From Phytomonospora sp040655735 (GTDB taxonomy: Bacteria > Actinomycetota > Actinomycetes > Mycobacteriales > Micromonosporaceae): a DNA stretch of 64,000 bases. Location of the stretch: contig NZ_JBFAKK010000012.1 of NCBI RefSeq assembly GCF_040655735.1, forward strand, positions 1 to 64,000. The letters are read 5' to 3'. A program made the translations under genes and the position numbers. The notes beneath the pieces were generated by a model, which ran no database searches, was not told where the DNA came from, and saw only the letters and a program-made list of their open reading frames with translations. Shown here in pieces: positions 47,870 to 56,510 of the stretch (position 1 is the stretch's first letter; every line of letters begins with the position of its first letter).

Positions 47870-50425
47870 CTACCCGGTAGTGCAGACCGCGCCGTTGACG
47901 GTGAAGGCCGACGGCGGGGTGTTCGTGCCGCTGAAGGTCGCGTTGAATCCGGCGGTGACGCTTCCGCCCGTGGCGACCGCGCGGTTCCAGTCGAGACCGC
48001 TGACGGTCACCGCGCTCCCCGACTGCGACCAGGCGGCGTTCCAGCCGCTGCTCACTGACTGTCCACTGGGGAACGAGAAGCCCAGCGACCAGTTCGTCCA
48101 GGCGGCCCCGTTGTTGGTGACCGTCACCGACCCGGTGAAGCCGCCGGCCCACTGGTTCACGACGGTGTAGCCCACGGTGCAGCCACCTGAGGGGCCACCG
48201 CCGTCGAGCGTGGTCACCGCGACGGGCGCCGACGCGGCCGAGGTCTTGCCCGACGCGTCCTTCGCCACGACGTGGAACTGGTAGGCCGTCGCCGGGGTCA
48301 GCCCGGTGAGGATCGCCGACGTGCCGCCGACCGAGGCGACCTTCACCGGCGGTGCCGCGACGCGGAAGACGTCGTAACCGGTGACGCCGACGTCATCCGT
48401 GGACGCCGCCCACGTCAGGGTCGCGCCGGTGCTCCCCACATTGGACGCCGACGGCGTGCCCGGCGTGGTCGGGGGCGAGGCGTCGGGGGCCGACGGGCCG
48501 GGCTCGGTGCCCCAGATGCGCTCGGCGCCCGAGTAGAGCGGGATCCGCTGCACCGTGACGGGCGTGGTGCCCGGCGTGGTCGCGACGCCCTGGTAGGACC
48601 AGTCGTCCGACGGATCCCACGTGCCGCTGCTGGCGATCCGGAACTGCACCTCGGCCCGGTGCTGGGACTGCCCGCTCGGCGAGATCAGCCGCGACGAGCA
48701 GTCGATCTCGACGTAGTACACCTTCCCGGCCTGCAAGGTCGGGCCGGTCGGCGGGGAGCACTGGTTGTAGTTCGCGGTGACCGTGATCTGCGCGGCCGTG
48801 GTCGATCCGTCGAGGGTGAAGTAGTACCGGAACTTCCCGGCGACCAGCGCGCGGGCGGGCCAGGCCGAGCGGTTGACGACGTAGGCCTTGATCTCGGTGA
48901 AGCCGCTGCTCGCCGCGTTCACCGAGGCCTGCGTGTAGATCTCGGGCCCGTCGGGGGTCTCGGCGACCGGGAAGTTCGTCAGCGGTGTTCCGCCGTACTC
49001 GCCGTAGAGCCGGGCCACGGCGCTGGTGAAACCGGCGTTGTAGTCGGTGGCGACCTCGTTCATGACGTAGTTGTCGCGCGAGTCGGTGTACTGGTCGTTG
49101 GCCGCCGATGGCCCGCCGACGAGCGCCCCGACGAGATTGTGGCGCGACTGCACGGGCTCGTTGATGTTGTCGCTCCACGACCCGTGGGCGGTGCGGTGGT
49201 GGGGGTTCTTCGGCGGGTTGGCGCCGAATCCCATGAGGTACGAGGAGTTGCGGGGGTTGTCGCCGAGGATGTAGTCGATCTGCCCGACGGCGAAGTCGTG
49301 GTAGCGGGCCTTGCGTGCGGCGTCGGTGGTCCAGTCGCCGTACACGAGGGCCGCGAAGGCGGTGTTGGCCGCGTACCGCAGCGATCCCCAGGTGTCCAGA
49401 ACCGCCTGCCCGCCGGGAGAGTAGGGGACGCGGGCGCCGTTGACGCCGACGGTCCAGTAGTCGAGCCAGCGGTTGGCGTCCTCGACGTAGGCCTGCTTGC
49501 CGGTCAGCTTCGCCAGCAGCACGTAGGCGCCGTAGCTCTTGTCGTCCCAGGCGATCGTCCACTTGAACGACTTGATCGGCTGCTGCGGCTCGGTTCCGAG
49601 GTTGGCGTAGCCCGCCTCGGCCTTGGCCAGGTAGGACGACTCGCCGGTCGCGCGGTGCAGCCAGATCGCGCCCCACACGAGCTCGTCGTTGTAGCCGCTC
49701 CAGGAGCGGTAGTAGCCGCCGGCGTCGGTGATGCAGTCGCTGTACTTGCCGCGGTAGGTGTCGGCGAAGGTGTAGAGCTGCCGCGCGTGGGTGAGCAGGG
49801 TCGCCGAGTAGGACGGATCGCTCTGCTTGAACACGATCGCGATCGCCGCCAGCGCCGCCGCCGTCTCACCGGCGAGGTCGCTGCCCGGGCAGCTCGCGTC
49901 GATCTTGTACGCCGGGCGGGCCATCCGCATCGCCTCGGCCGGGCCCCACCAGCCGTGGTCGGCGCCGCCGTTGCCGACCTGTCCGTAAAGGACGTTCGGC
50001 GAGGGGTGCGCCTTGACGAAGTAGTCGGCGACGAAGCGCAGGTTGTTGCGCAGGTGCGTCGCCTGGCCGGAGTTGGTGTAGGCCTGCGGGTACTCCACGG
50101 CGCCCCAGGCGAGCATCGTCGCCGAGAACGCCATCGGGAGACCGAACTTCACGTGGTCGCCGGCGTCGAACCAGCCGCCGGTCAGGTCGAGCCCGACGTC
50201 GGATCCGTCCGCCGGTGCCGAATCCCCGCGCCAGCCCACCCGGTTCCACGACGGGAGCTCGCCGGCCTGCTGCGCCTCGTAGAAGAGCAGCGACTTCTGC
50301 AGTGCCTCGGCGTAGTTGTAGTCGCCGGCGGCCCGTGCCGGGGCGGTGCCGGTGATGACGGACAGGACGGACGCTAAGAGCGCGGCGGCCACCACCGCGG
50401 CCAGGCGCCGGATCGCTTTACCCAC
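47870..50425 (-). CDS. Secreted GH9 endoglucanase, GH9-CBM3c-FN3-CBM2
   Basis: An 851-residue cellulase. Signal peptide with APARAA near residue 33; GH9 catalytic domain ~35-465, with GGWFDAGDHVKFGLP containing the catalytic-base Asp residues and the acid Glu in VMNEVATDYNAGF (~457). A CBM3c-like module (~488-635) follows, then a fibronectin type III domain (~648-740) and a cellulose-binding CBM2 (~748-851: GYTVVNQWAGGFTGSVTV). This is the layout of processive endoglucanase Cel9A of Thermobifida. The gene lies 74 bases downstream of the GH48 gene with a strong hairpin between, so the two are probably co-transcribed with unequal output. Confidence 0.93.
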   Translation of the reverse strand: MGKAIRRLAAVVAAALLASVLSVITGTAPARAAGDYNYAEALQKSLLFYEAQQAGELPSWNRVGWRGDSAPADGSDVGLDLTGGWFDAGDHVKFGLPMAFSATMLAWGAVEYPQAYTNSGQATHLRNNLRFVADYFVKAHPSPNVLYGQVGNGGADHGWWGPAEAMRMARPAYKIDASCPGSDLAGETAAALAAIAIVFKQSDPSYSATLLTHARQLYTFADTYRGKYSDCITDAGGYYRSWSGYNDELVWGAIWLHRATGESSYLAKAEAGYANLGTEPQQPIKSFKWTIAWDDKSYGAYVLLAKLTGKQAYVEDANRWLDYWTVGVNGARVPYSPGGQAVLDTWGSLRYAANTAFAALVYGDWTTDAARKARYHDFAVGQIDYILGDNPRNSSYLMGFGANPPKNPHHRTAHGSWSDNINEPVQSRHNLVGALVGGPSAANDQYTDSRDNYVMNEVATDYNAGFTSAVARLYGEYGGTPLTNFPVAETPDGPEIYTQASVNAASSGFTEIKAYVVNRSAWPARALVAGKFRYYFTLDGSTTAAQITVTANYNQCSPPTGPTLQAGKVYYVEIDCSSRLISPSGQSQHRAEVQFRIASSGTWDPSDDWSYQGVATTPGTTPVTVQRIPLYSGAERIWGTEPGPSAPDASPPTTPGTPSASNVGSTGATLTWAASTDDVGVTGYDVFRVAAPPVKVASVGGTSAILTGLTPATAYQFHVVAKDASGKTSAASAPVAVTTLDGGGPSGGCTVGYTVVNQWAGGFTGSVTVTNNGAAWTNWSLGFSFPSGQSVSSGWNAAWSQSGSAVTVSGLDWNRAVATGGSVTAGFNATFSGTNTPPSAFTVNGAVCTTG

Positions 50426-50445
50426 AACGGACTCCTCGGGGGTGG

Positions 50446-50483
50446 GGGGCGCGGCGGCGGGAGAGGCTTCGCCGCCGCGCCCC
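50446..50483 (-). terminator. 14-bp perfect intercistronic hairpin between GH48 and GH9 genes
   Basis: GGGGCGCGGCGGCG (50446-50459) pairs perfectly with CGCCGCCGCGCCCC (50470-50483) around a 10-base loop. It lies between the GH48 stop (50500) and the GH9 start (50425). No T run follows in either direction. It could terminate part of the transcripts, or stabilise the 3' end of the GH48 message after processing. Confidence 0.7.
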
Positions 50484-50499
50484 GAAGGTGCGAATCAGG

Positions 50500-53493
50500 T
50501 CAGGCTGACGGGAACAGCCGGGCGTACTCGGCCAGTGCGACCGCGATGTCGGCTTGCGCCCAGAACCGGTGGTAGGTGAACTCGGGCACCTGTCCGGTGT
50601 CGAGGTAGTTCTGCACCTTCGACCACTGCGGATCGTCGTGGTACCACGAACGGATCGACTCGAAGGTCGAGCCGGGGGCGATCGGGTCGCCGTTGTTCAT
50701 GGTTCCGCTCCAGCCGCTGGGGATGAACAGTCCCTGCTGGTTGGAGGACGACCACACGTCGTCGAAGCGGTTGTAGTCCTTGCGCTGCTCGGGAAGCGCG
50801 ATCCCGATGGGGTCGGAGTAGTTGTTCCACATGCCGTCCAGGAGCGCCTTGGCCATCGTCGCCGCCGCCGTGTTGCCCGACTCCGCCGCGTAGAACGTCA
50901 GGGTCTTGGCGTAGGCCGCGGTGACGCCGACGTCCTGTGTCGTGGCGGTCACGTCGACGTGCAGGTTGGCGTTGGTGCCGGGGCTTGCGGCGTTCCACTT
51001 GTCCGGGACACCGGTCCAGGTCAGCGTCGACGGAACCGCGTAGGTGCCGTCGGCGTTGATCGTCGTCTCCGACATGGCCCAGGCGACCCACTTGTCGAGG
51101 ACCGTCTTGGCCTGCGCCTTGAGGGTGGCATCCGTTGTGGCGTAGTAGAACTCGGCGACCCGGCCCATCGACCAGGCCTGCATGCCGAACCACTCGCTGC
51201 TCGGCGGGTCGTGGTAGACCGGCTGCCAGTCGAAGAACATCCCGTAGAAGGTGTTCGTCCGCACCTCGGCCGGGGGAGTGCCGTAGCGGCCCGCCCAGCT
51301 GTTGGTCGCGCCACCGGCGATGGCGCCCTCGGAGGTCTGCAGCCAGCGGTAGAACTCGAGCTGCCGCTTGAGGCTGGCGGTCCAGTCGTTGACGGCGTTG
51401 GTGCCCGACTTCGGTTTCAGCTCGGGAACCGTCGACAGCGCCATGGCCGCCAGCGGGTTCTGGTACCCGAAGTGGTTGTAGCTCGACCCGATGCGCCAGG
51501 CCCAGCCGCCGTCGGTGGCACCGCCCCACGAGTAGTACCAGGACAGCAGGTAGTGCGAGGCGTCGCGGCCGGTGCCGGCCGGGCAGGTGGTCGGGCCGAC
51601 GCAGTCGCCGATCTTCTTGAAGTACTTGTCGAACATCGAGTAGCGCAGGTAGTCGCCCATCTTGGCGGCCTTGCCGACCGTCGAGGAGATCGACGACTCC
51701 TTGCCCTGCGCCTTGGCCCATTCCAGCGCCCAGTAGGCGGCCTGGACGGCGCGCGCGTCGGCGTCGGGGGCGTTGGTGTAGCGCCACTGCTTGGCGTAGG
51801 CGGCGTCATCGGTGAACAGGTCGAGGAAGCCGTTGGTGCCGCCGTCGGTGAAGGTCTCGCACGAGGGGTGCGGAACGGTCTCCCAGACCGACTCCTGCGG
51901 ACCGCGCTGGAAGGTGTTGATGTACGACGGGCTGGTCGTGCCGTCACCGCAACGCCCGTAGCCGTAGCGGTTGTCGACGTCGAGGATCCAGTGCATGCCG
52001 TAGATGTCGGAGCTGCCGTAGGCGGACTTGAGCTCGTTCATCAGCGGGTCGGAGCCCACGGCCACGCCGTTGTCCAGCGGGGTCGGGTACTCGCTGGGCT
52101 GGTCGAACTCGGGCGCGTAGGTCGCCGGGTCCGAGGGGTTGTAGGTCGCCGCGCCCGGCTGGTCGGCCGCCGACGGGATGATGTACTTCTCCATCGAGGC
52201 CCAGGCCTCGTTGAAGCGCGTCCAGTCCTGCGTGACCCTGCCGTAGGAGGCTTCCAGGAGAAGCCAGTAGCTGAAGGCCTCCGAGGTCGTGACGTGCCCG
52301 TAGTCGGGCGCCTCGACGATCAGGGTCTCCACCGAGTGGTAGGGGATCGGCGGGTTGTGCGAGCTGAAGTACCCGTTGGCGGGGTTCTTGATCTTCGCGT
52401 AGAGGTCCAGGAAGCGCTGTGCGTACTGGGCCTGGTCGTTGTCGAGCTCGGTCGCCTTGACCGTCCCGGCGGTGTGGCCGCTCGCGGTGAAGGCGAAGTC
52501 GGCCGTGCCGTTGACCTGGTCGGCGTCCTCGGCCGCCTGTAGCGTCACCGCCTGGTTGGCGCTCCAGGTCGCCGTGGTGAACGTCAGCGACGCCGGCGTG
52601 GCCGTCACGTTGGTGTCCCCGGCCGAACGCGCGACCGCGACCGTGACGTTGCCGGCCGGCTGCGCCGACAGGTGCACGTTGACGGCGGCCGAGGCGCCCT
52701 CGGCGACGTTGACCGCCGCCGGACTGACCACGATGGACGGACCGGTGTTCGCGGTGACGGTGATGTCCACAGGGGACGACGCCCCGGTGTTGCCGGCGTT
52801 GTCGGTGGCCCGTGCGACCAGCACGTGCGCGCCGACCGGCGCGCCGGACCAGGTCGCCTGGTAGGGCGCGGAGTTGTCGGTGCCGATGAGGGTGTTACCG
52901 GCGTAGAACGAGACGCCGGCGACCGTGCCGTCGGCGTCGGCCGCCGTGGCCGCGACCGGGATCGCCTGTCCGGCGGTGAACGTGGAGTCGTCGGCCGGGG
53001 AGGTGATGGCGACCGTCGGTGCCGTGCCGGCGCCGCCGCAGGAGGTCCCGTTGACCGAGAAGGCCGTGGGCTTGGGGTTGGCCGTGCCGAAGGTGCCCTG
53101 GAAGCCGATCGTCACCGAGGCGCCGGTGGCGAGGTTGCGGTTCCAGTCGAGGGCGTCGGCGGTGACGGTCTGCCCGCTCTGCGCCCAGGTCGCGCTCCAG
53201 CCGTTGCTGAGCCGCTGTGCGGCGTCGGGGAAGCCGTAGGAGAGGCGCCAGCCGCTCCACGCGTCGCCCTTGTTGGTGACGGTGAGTTCGGCGACGAAAC
53301 CGCCGGACCACTGGTTGAGGATCTTGTAGTCGACCGCGCAGGCCGGTGCTGCGGCCGCCGGTGCCGCCGCCAGCGTCGTCGTGCCGAGGATGACGGCGAT
53401 GACCGCGATGATGCGGGTTCCGCTCCACTTGCGGAACCGCGACAGGCGGGCGGTTAAGCCACCGCGCCCAGCACGTTTTGGGGTACGTCTCAC
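50500..53493 (-). CDS. Secreted GH48 cellobiohydrolase, CBM2-Ig-like-GH48
   Basis: A 997-residue exocellulase. Signal peptide of ~49 residues (basic start, IIAVIAVILGTTTLAAAP, AAAAPA). CBM2 at ~50-153 (YKILNQWSGGFVAELTVTNK). An Ig-like module (~157-250: APTVAITSPADDSTF) and a Calx-beta-like module (~252-350: VSPAAVNVAEGASAAVNV) follow. The GH48 domain runs from ~355 to the end (FLDLYAKIKNPANGYFSS, APDYGHVTTSEAFSYWLLLE). GH48 enzymes cut cellobiose from reducing ends and are the key processive partner of GH9 endoglucanases. A CebR-type box lies upstream of the gene. Confidence 0.94.
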   Translation of the reverse strand: MRRTPKRAGRGGLTARLSRFRKWSGTRIIAVIAVILGTTTLAAAPAAAAPACAVDYKILNQWSGGFVAELTVTNKGDAWSGWRLSYGFPDAAQRLSNGWSATWAQSGQTVTADALDWNRNLATGASVTIGFQGTFGTANPKPTAFSVNGTSCGGAGTAPTVAITSPADDSTFTAGQAIPVAATAADADGTVAGVSFYAGNTLIGTDNSAPYQATWSGAPVGAHVLVARATDNAGNTGASSPVDITVTANTGPSIVVSPAAVNVAEGASAAVNVHLSAQPAGNVTVAVARSAGDTNVTATPASLTFTTATWSANQAVTLQAAEDADQVNGTADFAFTASGHTAGTVKATELDNDQAQYAQRFLDLYAKIKNPANGYFSSHNPPIPYHSVETLIVEAPDYGHVTTSEAFSYWLLLEASYGRVTQDWTRFNEAWASMEKYIIPSAADQPGAATYNPSDPATYAPEFDQPSEYPTPLDNGVAVGSDPLMNELKSAYGSSDIYGMHWILDVDNRYGYGRCGDGTTSPSYINTFQRGPQESVWETVPHPSCETFTDGGTNGFLDLFTDDAAYAKQWRYTNAPDADARAVQAAYWALEWAKAQGKESSISSTVGKAAKMGDYLRYSMFDKYFKKIGDCVGPTTCPAGTGRDASHYLLSWYYSWGGATDGGWAWRIGSSYNHFGYQNPLAAMALSTVPELKPKSGTNAVNDWTASLKRQLEFYRWLQTSEGAIAGGATNSWAGRYGTPPAEVRTNTFYGMFFDWQPVYHDPPSSEWFGMQAWSMGRVAEFYYATTDATLKAQAKTVLDKWVAWAMSETTINADGTYAVPSTLTWTGVPDKWNAASPGTNANLHVDVTATTQDVGVTAAYAKTLTFYAAESGNTAAATMAKALLDGMWNNYSDPIGIALPEQRKDYNRFDDVWSSSNQQGLFIPSGWSGTMNNGDPIAPGSTFESIRSWYHDDPQWSKVQNYLDTGQVPEFTYHRFWAQADIAVALAEYARLFPSA

Positions 53494-53586
53494 GGCTGGT
53501 TCCCTTCACAGGATTGGGGATTAGCCGGACGGGCGCCCGCGGCGGCCAAAGCCGGTGCCGAAGGCCGACGTTGACGCCCGTCCGTG

Positions 53587-53600
53587 TGGGAGCGCTCCCA
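53587..53600. promoter_or_regulatory. cebR box: CebR/CelR operator, GH48 side
   Basis: TGGGAGCGCTCCCA is a perfect 14-bp palindrome identical to the operator known for CelR of Thermobifida and CebR of Streptomyces. It lies 94 bases upstream of the GH48 start codon, so it should control the GH48-GH9 transcript. Confidence 0.9.
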
Positions 53601-53764
53601 GCAGGGTTTCAGATCGGTAACGCGACTGTCAAGGGTCAGTTACGCGGAAATCAGCGTCTTGACTACCCACTGGTAAAGACCCAGGTAGTTAAGGGATCAA
53701 TCACAGAAGGGTAACGATCAAGGCTTCGGGGTTTTACCTTTTCGTTTCGGCGGTCTACGTTGTT

Positions 53765-53778
53765 TGGGAGCGCTCCCA
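53765..53778. promoter_or_regulatory. cebR box: CebR/CelR operator, cebE side
   Basis: A second exact copy of TGGGAGCGCTCCCA, 95 bases before the cebE ATG and immediately after a TACGTT hexamer that could be the -10 element. Binding here would block cebE transcription; cellobiose would release it. Confidence 0.9.
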
Positions 53779-53872
53779 CGCACCTGATGAGATCCATGAC
53801 GCGCCCCCGGCCGCTCGGTCGGAGGCGCTGTTTCCCCTGCCCAGCAACGGATCGACAAAGGACGAACAAGCC

Positions 53873-55204
53873 ATGCAGACCAACTTCGGCCGCAGTCGGC
53901 GAGCGCTGCTCGCGGCGACCCTCGCGGCGACGATCGCCGCGGGAACCGTCGCCTGCTCAGACGACAAGGGCGGCGACGCCGGCGGCGACGTCACCCTCGT
54001 GCTCAACACCTTCGGCGGCGGTGCCGCGTTCGCCTACGACGACGTGATTCCCGAGTTCGAGGCCGCCAACCCCGGCATCAAGGTGGACTACCGGATCGTG
54101 TCGGAACGCTTCGACGACCAGTTCCGCCCGCAGCTCCTTCAGTGGCTGGAGGCCGGAAGCGGCGCCGGCGACGTGGTCGGCATCGAGGAGCAGGGCATCG
54201 GCGAGCTGATGGCGCTGCCCGAGTACTGGACCGACCTGGCCCAGTACGGCCTCGACGCCCGTAAGTCGGACTTCCCGGAGTGGAAGTGGAACCTCGGCCT
54301 CGACGCCGACGGCAAGCTCGCCGCGCTCGGGACCGACGTCGGCGGCATGGCCATGTGCTACCGCAAGGACCTTTTCGAGAAGGCCGGTCTGCCCACCGAT
54401 CGCGACGAGGTCAGTGCCCTGTGGCCGACCTGGGACGAGTTCACCAAGATCGGGGAGTCGTTCAAGGGCAAGGCCGGTGACGCCAAGTTCATCGACAGCC
54501 CGAACACGATCTACAACGTGCGGATGATCCAGGAGGCGGGCGTCGCCGACGGCCTGACCTACTTCGACAAGCAGGGCGGCTACGTCCTCGACAAGACCCC
54601 CGCGGTGAAGACCTCCTTCGACTACGTCATGGAGCTGCAGAACAAGGGCCTGCTCGCGGGTCTGCGCAACTGGAGCGACGAGTGGAACGCGGGCATGCGC
54701 TCGGGCGGTTTCGCCACCATCGGCTGTCCTTCGTGGATGCTCGGCGTTATCCAGGGCAACTCCGGTGAGGAGAACAAGGGCAACTGGGACGTGGCCGCGG
54801 TTCCCGGCGGCAGCGGCAACTGGGGCGGTTCCTGGCTCGGTGTTCCGACGCAGAGCGAGCACCCCGAGGAGGCCGCGAAGCTGGTCGAGTTCCTGACCAA
54901 CAAGCAGGGCCAGATCGGCGCCTTCAAGAAGGGCGGGAACTTCCCGAGCTCGGTGTCGGGTTCGACCGACCCCGAGGTCAAGACCGCGGCGAACGCCTAC
55001 TTCAGCGAGGCCCCGACCGGGGAGATCTTCGGTAACTCGGTGGCGTCGTTCAAGCCGGTCTACTTCGGCAAGTACCACTCGGCGGTGCGCGCGGTCGTCG
55101 AGGAGGTGATCCTCGGGATCGTCGAGGGCACCTACACGCAGGCCGAGGGCTGGGACGAGTTCACCAAGCAGGGCAAGCAGGTCGTCGACGAGATGGGCGG
55201 CTGA
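53873..55204 (+). CDS. cebE: Cellobiose/cello-oligosaccharide ABC transporter binding lipoprotein
   Basis: A 443-residue extracellular binding protein. N-terminal signal peptide with lipobox-like TVAC (Cys28), so it is lipid-anchored; position -3 is Thr rather than Leu. The mature protein has the family-1 solute-binding pattern (VTLVLNTFGGGAAF, DVIPEFEAANPGIKVDYRIV, GDVVGIEEQGIGELMALP). Position, CebR boxes, downstream permeases and a GH1 beta-glucosidase make cello-oligosaccharides the likely ligand. First gene of the operon; the ATPase (MsiK) is, as usual, encoded elsewhere. Confidence 0.9.
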   Translation: MQTNFGRSRRALLAATLAATIAAGTVACSDDKGGDAGGDVTLVLNTFGGGAAFAYDDVIPEFEAANPGIKVDYRIVSERFDDQFRPQLLQWLEAGSGAGDVVGIEEQGIGELMALPEYWTDLAQYGLDARKSDFPEWKWNLGLDADGKLAALGTDVGGMAMCYRKDLFEKAGLPTDRDEVSALWPTWDEFTKIGESFKGKAGDAKFIDSPNTIYNVRMIQEAGVADGLTYFDKQGGYVLDKTPAVKTSFDYVMELQNKGLLAGLRNWSDEWNAGMRSGGFATIGCPSWMLGVIQGNSGEENKGNWDVAAVPGGSGNWGGSWLGVPTQSEHPEEAAKLVEFLTNKQGQIGAFKKGGNFPSSVSGSTDPEVKTAANAYFSEAPTGEIFGNSVASFKPVYFGKYHSAVRAVVEEVILGIVEGTYTQAEGWDEFTKQGKQVVDEMGG

Positions 55205-55293
55205 CCGATACGGCCGCCCGGCCCGCCGTGACATCGACTCCGGCGGGCTGGGCGGTACCACGTCCGTTCCTTGCGTGAAAGGCAAGTCTGCCA

Positions 55294-56232
55294 ATGACCA
55301 CCGCCGCCCCGCCCGTTCCAGCGGTGCCGAAACCGGCCCGCAGCCGGCTGCTGCGCTTCGAACAGCGCGGCATGCCCTACGCCCTGATCTCGCCGTACTT
55401 CCTGCTCTTCGCGGTCTTCGGACTCTTCCCGCTGGGCTTCACGCTCTGGGTGTCGCTGCACCGCTGGCGCCTGGCCGGTGAGAAGGAGTGGGTGGGTTTC
55501 GACAACTACGCGTTCCTGCTGACCAACGAGCGCTTCTGGAACGCCACCGGCAACACCCTGGGCATCTTCGTGATGTCGACGATCCCGCAGCTGCTGCTGG
55601 CGCTGGCGATCGCGAGCGCGCTGAACAAGCGGATGCGCTTTCGGCTGGCGATCCGGCTGGGGATCCTGCTGCCGATGGTGACCTCGGTGGTCGCCGTGGC
55701 GGTGGTGTTCAGTCACCTGTACGGGACCGAGTTCGGCCTGTTCAACTGGCTGCTGAACCTGGTCGGTGTGGACAACATCAACTGGCGCGCCGACAAGCTG
55801 CCGTCGTGGTTCGCGATCTCGTCGATGATCGACTGGCGCTGGACGGGCTACAACGCGATCATCTTCCTGGCGGCGATGCAGACCATTCCGCGCGACCTCT
55901 ACGAGGCCGCGGCGATCGACGGCGCCTCGCCCCGGCGGCAGTTCTGGCAGATCACCGTGCCGCAGTTGCGGCCCATCATCATCTTCACCGTCTTCGTGTC
56001 CACCATGGGTGGGCTGACGCTGTTCGCGGAGCCGACGATGTTCGGCTCGGGCCTCTACGGCGGCGGTACGGCGGGGCAGTTCCAGACGGTGGCGATGTAC
56101 ATCGTGCAGGCCTTCAGGCAGCGCAACAACTACGGCCTGGCCGCCGCGGCGGCGTGGCTGCTGTTCCTGATGATCCTGATCGTGGCTTTGATCAACTACC
56201 TGTTCGTCAACCGCATCCGGGGGTCGCGATGA
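55294..56232 (+). CDS. cebF: Sugar ABC transporter permease CebF
   Basis: A 312-residue permease with six predicted helices (LISPYFLLFAVFGLFPLGFTL; then four, ending AAAAWLLFLMILIVALINYLFV). The EAA loop that docks the ATPase is YEAAAIDGASPRRQFWQITVP. It is the MalF-type partner of CebG. AAAGG lies upstream of the ATG. Its TGA overlaps the ATG of the following small ORF by 4 bases (ATGA). Confidence 0.92.
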   Translation: MTTAAPPVPAVPKPARSRLLRFEQRGMPYALISPYFLLFAVFGLFPLGFTLWVSLHRWRLAGEKEWVGFDNYAFLLTNERFWNATGNTLGIFVMSTIPQLLLALAIASALNKRMRFRLAIRLGILLPMVTSVVAVAVVFSHLYGTEFGLFNWLLNLVGVDNINWRADKLPSWFAISSMIDWRWTGYNAIIFLAAMQTIPRDLYEAAAIDGASPRRQFWQITVPQLRPIIIFTVFVSTMGGLTLFAEPTMFGSGLYGGGTAGQFQTVAMYIVQAFRQRNNYGLAAAAAWLLFLMILIVALINYLFVNRIRGSR

Positions 56233-56510
56233 GCGCCGTGGCACGGCTGGGGACCGCCGGCCGCAGGCGCACCGCGACCTGGAACGGACCGCGGTTGGTG
56301 GCCGGTGGGATCCGGTTCCCCTTCTCGGAGGTGACGCTCCGGCGACCGGATCCCGCCGGCGGTTCTCCGGGACGCGACGACGACGGTGGCGGCGGCGCGG
56401 CCGATCGTCCGTCGCGCCCCGGTTTCCTCGCCCTTCCGCGCGGCTTCGACGCGATGCTTCGCCGTCTGTCGACCGCCTTCGCCACCGAGACCCACCGGAG
56501 CCCGCGTTGA
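56229..56510 (+). CDS. 93-aa ORF inserted between cebF and cebG, unknown
   Basis: The frame starts with an ATG overlapping the cebF stop (ATGA) and ends with a TGA overlapping the TTG start of cebG (TTGA). Third codon positions are G or C in about 85% of codons, as in real genes here. The product is basic and Gly/Arg/Pro-rich with RFPFSEVTLRRPDP, a GRDDDGGGGAADRP stretch and a C-terminal helix FDAMLRRLSTAF. No membrane helix or signal peptide. Ceb operons normally have cebF directly followed by cebG. It may be a real small gene or a spacer kept for translational coupling. Confidence 0.5.
   Translation: MSAVARLGTAGRRRTATWNGPRLVAGGIRFPFSEVTLRRPDPAGGSPGRDDDGGGGAADRPSRPGFLALPRGFDAMLRRLSTAFATETHRSPR

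Larger units (their letters stand above)
53494..53872. promoter_or_regulatory. Divergent promoter region between GH48 and cebE
   Basis: This 379-base gap has no gene. It holds two identical 14-bp palindromes, one about 95 bases from the GH48 start and one about 95 bases from cebE, described separately. The centre (53600-53760) is less GC-rich and contains T-rich stretches such as GGGTTTTACCTTTTCG. A TACGTT hexamer just before the second palindrome may be the -10 element of the cebE promoter. Confidence 0.6.
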
